In this document: in pieces, positions 1 to 10,979 of the stretch
Layout: every line of letters starts with the position of its first letter
Position numbering within the stretch: position 1 is the first letter of the stretch
NCBI GenBank assembly: GCA_037074765.1
Contig: JBAMDO010000255.1
Coordinates: 1 to 64,000, forward strand
Source of the DNA: Mansonella perstans
Lineage: Eukaryota > Nematoda > Chromadorea > Rhabditida > Onchocercidae
Length of the DNA stretch: 64,000 bases
Direction of reading: 5' to 3'
Notes under the pieces: model-generated
The model's database searches: none
Told to the model about the DNA's origin: nothing
What the model saw: the letters and a program-made list of their open reading frames with translations, nothing else
Position numbers and translations under genes: made by a program

Positions 1-3000
1 TCGTTTCTATTTCTTCCTATAAATAAATTTACAATTGATTTATAAATGAATCTAATAACACAAATCACTTAAATGAGCGTAGTAAATCATTACCATTAAA
101 TTGATAGTACTAACTACATCCCGATACTGCGCAGCTAAACTTCACACTGTGCTACAGATTACATCGCAAGAGATTTAAGATATCAACTGCTAAAATATTC
201 CTATCCAGGCATTGGATATCAACGTTTCCAGTTCCTTTCCACTGTTAGCCAGAGCAATATAAACTGGGCTTGCATAAAGTTATGATTTTCTGCGTGTTTT
301 CATGCTGAATCGTGAGCAATGCAGTATTTTCGAATCACGATAAAGTCTGGTTTCGTGAAGAAAAAAGAAAAAGCGATCAACCTTTAAAGCCTTCATTTTT
401 TTCTCCGGGTCCATGTCTTTACCAACTGCTTTCACTTCCTCAAGTGCAATGCTCAAACGTTGTAGCTTTTGGTCACTGAACAAAATCTGAAAAATGAAGC
501 TTATACTAAATACAACTTCCTGAAACAGTGCATCCGAATTATTTCCTGAAAAATCATATTTTTCAACAGTTAATGGATTGAAGCTGTAAGATACTCACAC
601 TTGTATTATTTAAAACTAATATTTCATATATTGCAGTTTTACAGACTTGTGCTAACTTCTAAAATTTGTTTGGAATATTTTTGTGACATATGTTGGACTT
701 CTCAATTCCTTCAAAAAATACCTGCAAAAAGTGAATTCGGATGTTCCCAATTGTCTATTGTATTATTTTATTGGTACTACCATAATTCAAAAAGAAAAAA
801 AGCAATTTCAAATTTTTAGTAGAAAAATAAAACTATGAAATATGACTTTTCCCGTGACTATTTCATTCAATCTTGTATTTTAAAATAAATATTTAAATTC
901 CTCGGAGGATAGGATTTCTCGGTACAAGTTCATTTGCGTTTGACAGCTATTTTTGTCGCTATTATATCATGATTATTTTACTATACTTTTTGTTAACAAC
1001 TACATTATTGACCTGCTGAAGTATTCAAAATTTAATTAAGTTAATTTCATTCCGAAGTTCCCTGTTTTCAAACTTACCAGCAATTTCTCTGATAATCACA
1101 AAATTACTTCTTTTCTTGCTCAAAAATTGAGGAAGAGTCACAAATTATTATTTGAAAATAATTCAGGTCACGCATGTTTGCAGTTCTGTAAGCTTTGTAG
1201 ATGCATTTGTTCTGTACAAATGTTATGGTCAAAGTCTAAACAAATAATACTTTTGCAGAGAAAATTTACTCATTTTGTCAAACTTAAAATAGTTCTACCT
1301 AGGAGTTCATGAAATTTTTGAACTAATAACCCTGTGACCTTTCTGTTATCAATTATTTCTGCAAAACCGAAAATTGCACTATTCTCAAACATCAATCAAT
1401 ATTTGTTAAGGAAATTTTTCAAAATCCGTCTCTTTCATAAAGAATCCAGAATTTCGATGAATAAATTACCAAATTTCTTTGCTCCATCTGAAGATGTCCA
1501 ATTTTGTCCAGTCGTTCATTCTCCAGTCGACACTTTTTGGCCAGCTGCAGCAAACGTTCAATATTTGCTATGCCACAAAGCTTGCGCTCGATTTTATCAG
1601 TTCGTTTGCCCAACTTTTCTTTCTCGATCCTCATAGAGTTTAGATCAGTGCGTATACTCTCCATCATCGATGAGTCTTTACGAGCTTCTGTAACTTGCGA
1701 ATGTATATCCTGAAATACTGGATGCGCACTTGATTTCTATACATACGAAAAATACGTTCTTGTTTCAACTGCCACATTCATCACTCTTCACTATGGTTTC
1801 TAAATTCTCTCAAAATTTTCTCGACTTTTGTTTTAATGGAGTAATTTCAATTTCTGAATATTTTTTGCAAGACAAAGTAAAACAATATCAAGATATGAAG
1901 AAATTTTATAGCAGCTACTTTAGCTATACAAAGAATCAAGTGCTTACTTTGAACTCTTCCATTAAGTCTGAAATTCTATTTGACAATTCAATGAGTTCTG
2001 CGTCTTGAAATGCACCTATAAAGGATAAACGCTCAATTTAATATAAAAAATGTTCATACAGTAAAGGTAATCAATGGAAGCTATGTTCCTTTAGTTAAGC
2101 TAAATTTGTTCTTAATGATGGATTATTGCAAATTTTTGTAGATAGATTTATTTTAATAAGTATTCGATTGATTTCACTGAGAAACACATATTAAACTGAT
2201 GCAGTACCATAGGTTAGTTTTTATTGATGGAGGATAATATTCTACTGATAGTTCTGTTAGGAGCTATAAAAATTCCCCATAAGATGGCATAAGATGACTG
2301 GAAAGAAAAAATAGTTAAAACCTGGGACATCGATCCTGGTGAGATATTTTGCTAAATAGGCGCGCTCCTTTAGCATATCCACATTTTTGAAAATCCATTC
2401 TAGTATCGGATAAACCGCACTTTTTTCGCCTTCCACAATGCTACGTCTCCACTGTTGTCTATTTCGTGAAAAATCCCAAAATGAACATTTCTCATTTGCT
2501 TATTTAAAACTGTGATTATTTATCAAGGTGTTTCACTCTGGATAAATGCTTTTCAAATGAATCTAACGTTCAGCGTTTGCAAGTCTGGATTCCAAAAAAA
2601 CACATTTCTTATTCTGATAAACATTACGCTTATGCATTGTTAAAATATATACAGGTTTCCATTTTAACAAAAATGCGAATGACTTGTGATGCCTTAAATC
2701 TGAAACAATATTTGAAACTTTTGAAAAATCGATCTTTCGAGTGAATTTTTGCAAAAACATTTTCAGAATATCAGCAACAGCCTTACTTTAAGAGCACCGC
2801 ACTGTTCATCACAATAATGGCGGTGCAATCAACGTAGCAGTGTTACTTTCAATAAACCTCATTTATTTCATTGATTAATCTGACGAATTTATCAAAGGTA
2901 AATTAATATCTTACAGTTTTTCGATATCAGCAGGTGGACGATATTTGAGGACACGAAAAGAATTGAATAAACGAAGTGCCGTCACATCGGCTCCTTCTTC

Positions 3001-3162
3001 ACGGATATCAATCATATCAAGTCCTTCGATCCAGAGAAGGACATCACTCAAAATTTGTAGTAATTTCTCATTAGAGATTACATCAAAGCTGATTAAATTC
3101 AGATTCATATTAAATGGTTCATCATTTAAACCGTCAACGATTGTTTGCAATTCTGTTGCCAT
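1..3162 (-). CDS. IFT81: Intraflagellar transport protein IFT81 (5' part; runs off left edge)
   Basis: Subunit of the IFT-B core that carries tubulin along cilia; in nematodes it acts in ciliated sensory neurons. Five exons read in frame: 2915-3162, 2322-2458, 1948-2015, 1470-1709 and 382-486 (266 codons). Exons 1-2 encode the N-terminal calponin-homology (tubulin-binding) domain, including LLQILSDVL, VDIREE-like MIDIREEG, VLKYRP and AVYPILEWIF. Exons 3-5 begin the charged coiled coil (LMEEFK, LAKKCRLE, KLQRLSIALEEVK). The start is the ATG of MATELQ, five bases after TTTTTCCTCAG, a good spliced-leader acceptor. Exon 5 ends at a phase-0 donor and I found no convincing next exon in 1-381. Vertebrate IFT81 is about 676 aa, so more than half should lie left of the window. 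An X-box lies about 400 bp upstream. Confidence 0.9.
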
Positions 3163-5143
3163 AGAACCTGAGGAAAAATTTGACAATGAAAAATCAAGCA
3201 AAAAATTTGAAACTTTATCGAGAAAAATTTTAATATGTACAATTCAATTAATTGCTTGCTAAAACTTTAGATGTTGTAACTTTATAATTTTAGGTAAAAT
3301 GAATGAAAATAATATGAAATTTTGAAAATGAATTCCATTCTCTCCATTTTCTGGATGTTTATGCTTTATTTCTATAAGTTCTTATTCTTACTATGAGTAT
3401 CTTTTTAGAGCACATCAAATGAACTATATAGAGATCGAAATAGGAAATCACATGTAATTGTAATTGTAGGCTTAGGAACACGTAGATTACGTAACAAAAT
3501 TAATGAGGAAAAAATGCAAAGGAAAGAAATATTATCATCTTTAAAGCTTTAGCACCATGTTACCATAGTAATATATTATTGCGCGCATTGTTTGATTACT
3601 CTTTTCAAAAACCTGTCCTTGTGCACACCAGTATCGTTAGTGGCCTGAATAATAAAGGCCTAGAATTGTGATACAATTAAGGTTGCTTTATTATGGATCT
3701 GTTAATGATAAATAAATTAATTTGGTTGTTACAAGAGAATTTTTCAAAAGAAATAAATTAAAAAAAATTTTTTTTTTCTATGAATAAATTGGCTGTCATA
3801 TTTATCCGCTAATATGATCATATTTCTGTAAAGTAAAGCAATAATGCAATACATATTATTTTTGTTGAGTGTTTTGTCTTTTCTTGAATATTCTTAAAAT
3901 GGATGATTGTCAAGCAAAGATTTAAGGTCAGTTGATCAAAAGTCATATTTACGTAAGAACGTGCAACCAACAAAGAGAAATTCTCACTGGATTGATGTAA
4001 GTAATGAGAACTGATAAACTGTTGAGATTAGTCTATTGCATTTCACGCTTGGGAATCTCGTAAGGTCTGTCGTCTAGAAATAATTCTGTTTTCAACTTAC
4101 GCGTTTTTCAGGAAGTTTTTGGAATTCATGGAGGTCTTTGAAGATCTTTGGAATTCATCATTCTATACGGTTACATGTTCTACATTCATCATTACCGGAT
4201 CATATTTGCATTTTTAAGATCACAGCAGCAGAAAGTTTGTCGTACGGCTGAATACCGAAATGGTTTTGCATTTTCTTCGATATAACGAATGAATATTAAA
4301 TTTATGAATGGAAATTTCATTTTTATCCTCTCATGGCATGTAAGAAATTTGTAAAATACGTAAATAATTTGTAGTGTACATTTTCTTTTTTTTTTCCCTC
4401 TCATTTCGTGTAGAATCGATTTTGTTAACTAAATTGATAGGTTTTTGTGATTTGAGGATGAAACGCTTCCATTGTTTACGCAAAAAATGTCACGTAATAA
4501 ATGTTTAAAAGGCTGGTTGAAAGTGTCTTTTCAGAAGATAGAAACCTTGATCGACAATAATAGCGCATTTCTGATATTTAACCGTGAGAAAATAAAAGAA
4601 AATTGTTGGAGTTACTGTTTGCAAATAATTGATTTATTACACTTACTGGAACGCAAATAAACGAACTCTGAATATTACTCTTACATTAACGAAGAAAGTT
4701 TTATAAAAAGATTTTAATAAAATAACAACCTTTGGCTAATACAGCTAAATCGAAATCCTCCTCAGATATTTTTTTTTGTAAAGAGTGCTGTTGTTTGTTA
4801 ATTGCAATTTAAAACACGTACGATAGCGAAAAATTAATTCATTCTTTCAATAATCTAGTTAAGCACAAATGTAATAGTGAAAGGAACAATTTTTGCACTA
4901 CTAAAAGTTTCTGGTTAGAAACTTTTATTAACAGAAATTTTCTCTTTGGAACAGTTATAAATTAAATCGTTTTACTTTTTGAGTGTTTTTAAAAGGTAAT
5001 AGAATAATTTTATGCTTGCATATAGAATCAGTGTGCTTAGAAACTGGTTTTTATGTTTTTAGCATAGCGAAATATAAATTGACATTTTTAGGTATTATGG
5101 AAATTTGGATTGAATTGAAGTTATTGTTAATATGTTTTTGCAG
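3163..5143. other. Divergent intergenic region, IFT81 / syntaxin-6
   Basis: About 2 kb between two divergently transcribed genes. No coding exon was recognised on either strand; short ORFs here (for example 4472-4660 plus) have no family signature. The clear regulatory signal is the X-box at 3559-3572. An unseen 5' exon of the syntaxin gene could lie here, because its first recognised exon begins directly after an AG. Confidence 0.6.
3559..3572 (-). promoter_or_regulatory. Candidate X-box (RFX/DAF-19 site) upstream of IFT81
   Basis: The plus-strand bases gttaccatagtaat match the palindromic RFX consensus GTNRCC(0-3N)RGYAAC, in the nematode form GTHNYYATRRNAAC, at every defined position except the last (T for C). 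In C. elegans, DAF-19 binds such boxes upstream of intraflagellar transport genes. The site is 397 bp upstream of the IFT81 start, a little farther than the usual 50-250 bp, but the leader or an upstream noncoding exon could account for this. Confidence 0.65.
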
Positions 5144-6324
5144 ATGACTTCATTAATTGATAGCAGTTATCGTTACACACGACTGAATGAAGAACCTTCA
5201 TCTTCAACAGAGTTCTTTACTGACACTTTACAGAAACAGCAAGTTTGTTCGTGAATCTTTTAAAGTTTTGCTTGAAAGTTTTTTTAATTTAGAAACAAAA
5301 TATCATTGCGTGAAGTATATACGAAGTATTGAGTATTACTATTATTGCTGTTACTTGCAAATTCTTTTTTAAACCTCCATTTGTATATGATGGTGAATTA
5401 TTTAAAATGTCTCCTTGTCCGCTGCAAATTTTTGTCCGAAAATGACTCACGAGATATTTCCAGATGATATTAACTAATCAGGATAAAGACCTGGAAAAAG
5501 TGGGCAATTCAGTGCAAGTGTTGAAAAATATGAGTAATCGAATTGGAACAGAGCTCGAAGAACAGTCAATGTAATCTCTTTTCTTTTTATCATGAATGTC
5601 ATTTGTAAAAGATTTCAAATTCGGATTTATGAAGTTAATTATTGGTAGCTAATAGGTTTTCTTTTCAATTTCCAACACTATTAGATCGGCCAATGAAATA
5701 GTGAGTTAATTCAGATAGTTTGAATTTTCATTAATTCATTTTAAATTATTAAGTTGCATTCTAAAATGAATAAGAATTTTTAAATAGGAAGCAGAAGAAA
5801 GGAAACTATTTGGATACGCAGGATTCTATTAATACATGATGAGGCTGATTATGCATATATATATATATATATATATATCTGGCGGAGAATTCTTTATACA
5901 TGTAGAGTTTTTGTCTGGTTTTATTTCATAATTTTTCGATTTCCGTAGATGTTAAGAATTAATTTTCCTCCAACTTCCAGTTTTTTTTAGAATGTTGGAT
6001 GATTTGAGTACAGATGTAGAACGGACGGGGATAAGGCTGGATGAAATGGTGAAAAAAATCGCTAAAGTGACCAACATGAACGATGGTTTGTTTGAATCAT
6101 TTTTATTACTGACTCTTTGAATAATGAATTGTATATACGGTTGATTTTATATCTTTTTAATTCAAAGATTTGTTAGAAAACGAAATATATTATTCGACAG
6201 TACTGCGAAGGCTAGGACTAAATTACATTCAATTCTTGAAATTTCAGATAGGAAGCAGTGGATGGCGATTTTTATTCTGTCTATATTATTGTTCTTTATT
6301 GTTCTTTTATTCGCGCTGCTGTAA
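5144..6324 (+). CDS. STX6: Syntaxin-6/10-type Qc-SNARE, short form
   Basis: Target SNARE of the trans-Golgi/endosome system. Four exons join in frame (5144-5242, 5464-5570, 5991-6085, 6248-6324), giving 125 aa. Residues about 34-100 form a complete SNARE motif (VQVLKNMSNRIGTELEEQS, then IMLDDLSTDVE) that matches syntaxin 6. It leads through NDDRKQW into one C-terminal membrane anchor (FILSILLFFIVLLFALL) and the stop. Human syntaxin 6 (about 255 aa) has an N-terminal three-helix domain that is absent here. The first ATG lies directly after TTTTTGCAG, so it may follow a spliced leader or an upstream exon I could not find. From memory, the C. elegans homologue is also short. The POFUT1 gene follows about 600 bp downstream on the same strand. 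Confidence 0.9.
5855..5878. repeat. (AT)n microsatellite
   Basis: A run of about 12 AT dinucleotides lies in intron 2 of the syntaxin-6-type gene. No function is suggested. Confidence 0.9.
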
Positions 6325-6921
6325 ATCAGCATTTTCTGTTTCCATGCTTCTTTTTTTTCATTTTCCAAGTAATATTATTTTTGTGGAAGATTAATCAGAC
6401 TTAGAGAGAACTGAAGATTTTTAGAGTGGATTCATTTAAAATTTTAAGAGCAACGTTAGCTTATATTAGTTGATAATCTTAAATGCAAAAAGAATTTTCT
6501 CGCTCAGTAAATGTGATGGTTTTTGATTTAGGTAAAGTTTTTCAGTGTATATTTTGAATTGTATTCTTTTCCATTTTGTTTTCCATCATTTCTGTGATAA
6601 CATATCAGTAACAATTATTTATAATAAAAATTTTCTTTCGGCATTTCGTTACTTTTACGTAATAAGCTAGAAATGATTATCATTAGCTATATCTCACAGC
6701 TCTGCTTAAAGGCTACCTTCCAAATTTCAAGGTTATGAGGAAAGAGGGGTGCAATCTAACCTCACAAGCACTGCTTCATTGTGGGATTGTATCTTTTTGA
6801 ATGTCCATTATGTATGCTGTACTTTGGTTGCTCGAAACATAATATTTCCTCTTTCTTTCATGTTTGTCCAGCAAAATTAGCTGTGTTTTATTTGTTTAGG
6901 AATCTTGTCAGTCAAAATCAA
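6325..6921 (+). other. Short spacer between syntaxin-6-type and POFUT1 genes
   Basis: About 600 bp between two genes on the same strand. It should contain the syntaxin 3' UTR and the POFUT1 leader. No other gene was seen. A pyrimidine-rich acceptor (TTTGTTTAG, ending at 6899) and a second AG at 6913 lie just before the POFUT1 start, suitable for trans-splicing. The spacing is wide for a C. elegans-type operon but within the range seen in some parasitic nematodes. Confidence 0.5.
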
Positions 6922-9155
6922 ATGTGTTTTTTACTGTTTTCTTTTATCATTTTAATATGGATTGATGATTTTACTTCTGCTGCCGGATATGTGGTGTACT
7001 GCCCATGCATGGGCAGATTTGGTAATCAAATGGAGCATTTTCTTGGCATGTTGGCATTTGCGAAAGCCCTAAACAGAACTTTAATTTTACCTCCATTCGT
7101 TGAATATTATCCCGAAGAAAAGCAAGCCGTAAGTTTCAAATTATATTTGTTTCTGTTTTAGTTGGATTTTTCTTATTCAGTTTTATCTTATATTTCCTAA
7201 GGTACACTGTAACACTACGTTTGCTAATGTCAATATATTCCGGATTTGCAAAATCATAACTATGATATTTTGTATTTGAAAAATCTTAATTCAGGTCATG
7301 GTTGATTTTGACAAATACTTTTTGGTTGAACCGTTACGTAAGTTTCATAGAGTAATTGTTATGCGTGAATTTATCGATAAAATCGCACCAAATGTTTGGC
7401 CATTGAATAAAAGGAAAGGTAGAAGTTTGACTATTTTTTTTTGTATATTATTCAAATTTGCAGTTTTTTGTATTTTTCTGGATTACAGTCATCTCGCTTT
7501 ATCAAATCTATTAAAAATGATCAGTGCGTCTTTCACCGTTTAAAAATTGCAAAACTTCAGCATTTTGTTGGCAACCCCGTCAAAGTATCTATCATAGAGG
7601 AGAATCATTTGGTTGTAATGCCAAAGAGGGAAATCCATTTGGTCCATTTTGGAATTATTCGAATATAAGTTTTATCGGCGATGTTTATTATGCTTCAGAT
7701 TTTTCTGAAGCGCATTTCATTAACTTAGCAAGCGTTCGAAAAAAGTGGGACGAGAGGTAGCATTATGAATTATCTATGAGCTTAATATTTTACTAGCACT
7801 TCAATTATAATTCAAAGAAAAAAAATACTGTTGTAATAAACGCAAATAATAGAAGACTTCGAATCAAAAGTTATCGTGGAGTCATCAGGCGCTGTAACTC
7901 TTAAAAGAATAAGATTAAAGTATCTGGGAATATACAAATGGAATAGGACAATGCAATTAAATTATTTGGGATGAAGTATCGTTACCTAAACAAGAATGGC
8001 AATTTTTTTTTTGCAGATTTCCAGCTGATCGGTATTCAGTTTTATCATTCGTTTCTGCACCGGCAGCATTTCCAGCGCGAACAGATCATCACCATTTACA
8101 GAAATATCTTCGTTGGTCAGAAGCAGTTATGACAGAATCTAATAAATATGTAGCAGAATCGCTTGAAAGACCATTTATGGGTATTCATTTGCGGAACGAT
8201 GTTGATTGGGTGAGTTCTTTCTAGAATTTACTATTTGGCTGAAGTGTTAAATCTTGTACGATTCTCTTTTGCTATAGTTTCTGTTTGCCTATGTAAGAGA
8301 AGTGGCCGAGTTGACTTGCTTGTTTGCAGGAGAATTTATGTCGAATCGTTCACGAGAATAAAACCAAAAAATTATTTGGCTCTACAATTTGTACTGGTGA
8401 TAGCAGTAAATTAACAGCCGAGATGTGTCTACCTTCATTGAAAACGATAATCAAAGATGTGAAATTTTGACTGCCTTGGTAACTACAAGTTTAAAAAAGC
8501 GCGTAAGCAATATGAACAATATGTTTGAAAGTTAGATGCAAAATTTTATTAATCCTCTCGCTTTATACAATTATCTGAATGTATCAGCTACTCGCACTTT
8601 TTATTTTTTGAATGTATTTTTTGTGAAGTAATAAATTTGAGGTTATGGAAAAGGTAAAAAAATTGAAAATACGGTCGGTGTTCGTATCAAGTGATCGACA
8701 TCACTACATCGATGAATTAAGACAAGAATTGGCTCCTTTACGGGTATAAAAAAATTTTGAGCACGTAAATCTCATTTGATCTTTTTGGTAACACTATAGT
8801 ACTTTATTAACGACAAGTTAAAGATTAAGGATTACATTATTCTCATGACAAGAAGTTAAATGATAGCGTTAGACTACTTCATGCAGGAGTTACATCATCC
8901 GTTTTGTAAAATTTATAATTTCCAGCAGAAATTGACAAAAATTTACATCTCTTTCAGGTTACTGTACAACGTCGTTATCCCGAAAATTTACATATAAATT
9001 TGGCGATTCTTTCAACAGCAGATCACTTCATCGGCAATTGTGTATCAACCTTGAGCGCATTTGTATATCGGCAAAGAAAGTATGCATCGAACATTTCCAG
9101 ATCTTCATCGTTTTTTGCTCAAAATTATTTTACAGGAAATAAAGATGAACTGTAG
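6922..9155 (+). CDS. POFUT1: GDP-fucose protein O-fucosyltransferase 1
   Basis: ER enzyme that transfers fucose from GDP-fucose to Ser/Thr in folded EGF repeats, including those of Notch. Seven exons join in frame: 6922-7128, 7295-7418, 7561-7756, 8017-8209, 8330-8458, 8642-8743 and 8958-9155 (382 aa). The chosen ATG opens a hydrophobic signal peptide ([13 protein letters not shown]). Family landmarks follow: [16 protein letters not shown] (nucleotide-sugar loop), [20 protein letters not shown] (conserved arginine) and [16 protein letters not shown] near the C-terminus. The protein ends in KDEL, an ER retrieval signal. Vertebrate POFUT1 ends in a variant (RDEF), so this agrees with soluble ER localisation. 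The exon 6 acceptor (TTTGAG) is atypical, but the frame and protein fit across it. Confidence 0.95.
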
Positions 9156-10979
9156 CCTCTCACAAAAAATCGCCACTGGAAGCATGCATTTGGATGAGTT
9201 TGTAAACTGGCTTTCACAAAAAATTCAGGCTGAAAATGGAAGCATAATATCGGAGAGCACATTTGTAATAAGTTTTCTCAGATAAATTATAACCGAAAAG
9301 GTTGTAGGAATACCCAGAAGTAAATTAAGCCTCCGGTATGTAAAACAGATAGGAGGAATAAGCACCACATATGCTTCGGAAATATAATAGCCGATTTTGA
9401 GGGACCGAAGCAAATTCCCCCAACTAAGTAATTTAAGCGACTTTCAGGCCATCATTTACGCTTGGCTTTTGTTTTATTTGTACTCTGTGCTTTCACCGCA
9501 ATTGGAGAACTATTTTTGGGAACAGCTTTCTATCACGAATAATGAGTGCCACCTCACGTTTTTCCTAACACTTCAAAAAAAAGCGCCAAATTCCAAAAGC
9601 TCCAGCTTTAAACTAACAGTTTCAAATTATGAGGAAAAGAATCACAAGAATTGAAATATTCCTCGAAATGACATTTCTTTTTCAGAAATGTTATGGAATT
9701 GAAGTTCGGCAATGTGTAGTAATGTTTTATGACTAGTTAAAACGAAAGCCGGTAAACAATGGAATGCTTGAGAGACAAGTGATATATATTTAACCAGGTA
9801 ACGACTTTCCCATTGCTTTTCTACAGAATATACGAACATCGACGAGCTTCAAGTTCCCGAAGGATAGGGGACCTACGTAGAAACATCGTGTTATAAAAAG
9901 ACTGGATATTCAAGTTCGATCAAAAGACATGAAATAACACTTTTAGAACCCCGTTTAAAAACTTTAATTTCAGAAGGCCGCTACATCCAGATTATTCAAT
10001 GGCAAAGGACGAAAGAACCATTAATGAGAGATTGTGAATATGACTACTTCACAATAAACATCCGCATCACAATAAATAATTCTAAATTCTAGCAAATAAA
10101 TACAAAGACAAAATCACAATCCCTTATCACAACCACCACAACAACGTAAGTTACGACAGTGATACAGTAAATAATATTTTGAAAAGGTGGCAGTAGGACA
10201 ATATACAACAGCAAATATGAAATCAAAATTCGGCCGAATTTATTGCAAAAAGATTTGAAAAAAAAGAAATTTATTTATTTTTCGAAAGCTTATTGAAAAA
10301 TTCAGTAGAAATCTTCGTTTGTTGCAATTTTATAGTCCTTCAAGAAATTTAGAACTAATAAATGCTAAGCTTCGACTGCATCAATAAGAATATATCCGGT
10401 TTTTTTAAACAAAGAACACGGTTGTGAGGATTCAGGAATCATTTTAAATTAAAACTTGAACTTGGATCAAGTTTCAAGATGTCATTCAAACCTGACGAGA
10501 ATGGTATGTTGCGCTACAGTTGAACCATTTTCTAAAGCAATGGAATTATAATTTATTGGTAAGCGAGCAATCTTATGTTGCAAACTACTCAATTAAATCT
10601 GAAGATATCTGCATCAAAATCTCATAATAATTTACTTCTTAGAATTTGTTCTTTCTAAGATTCCGATCTCCCTACCAGTGCTATTTAAATAATGACTGCT
10701 ATTTTATTCTCCAGACCTTTCAGTAGCATATTATTTTCTACAACTAGTAAGCGCGTTTGACTAAAAATATTTCACAATTATTTTAAGAATTCATACAGCG
10801 TACACAAGTAATATTAGCGAGAATTTTCGTTTTTGCCATTTTGTTGAAATATTTAAAATAACTTTATTCTAAATCCTTGCAAAAAAATGTCAAAAACGAA
10901 ATTCAGAACAAAACTTCCCGTGTGACAAAGTAAAAGTTGACAGTGAAAGATGACTACCAATAAAGTGAGGATTGCCTTT
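9156..10979. other. Convergent intergenic region, no gene recognised
   Basis: About 1.8 kb between the 3' ends of POFUT1 (plus) and unc-18 (minus). The ORFs (9397-9654 plus, 9642-9839 minus) lack splice-site context or family motifs. The region should contain both 3' UTRs; nothing else was seen. Confidence 0.6.

Noticed and set aside
182..262. Possible sixth IFT81 exon (minus strand, LANSGKELETLISNAW)
   Set aside because: No acceptor gives the phase-0 join required by exon 5, and the sequence does not follow the IFT81 coiled coil.
5855..5878. AT microsatellite as a replication or regulatory element
   Set aside because: A plain dinucleotide repeat inside an intron, common in AT-rich genomes.
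9397..9654. 85-aa plus-strand ORF after POFUT1
   Set aside because: It lies downstream of the KDEL stop, in presumed 3' UTR, with no family motif.
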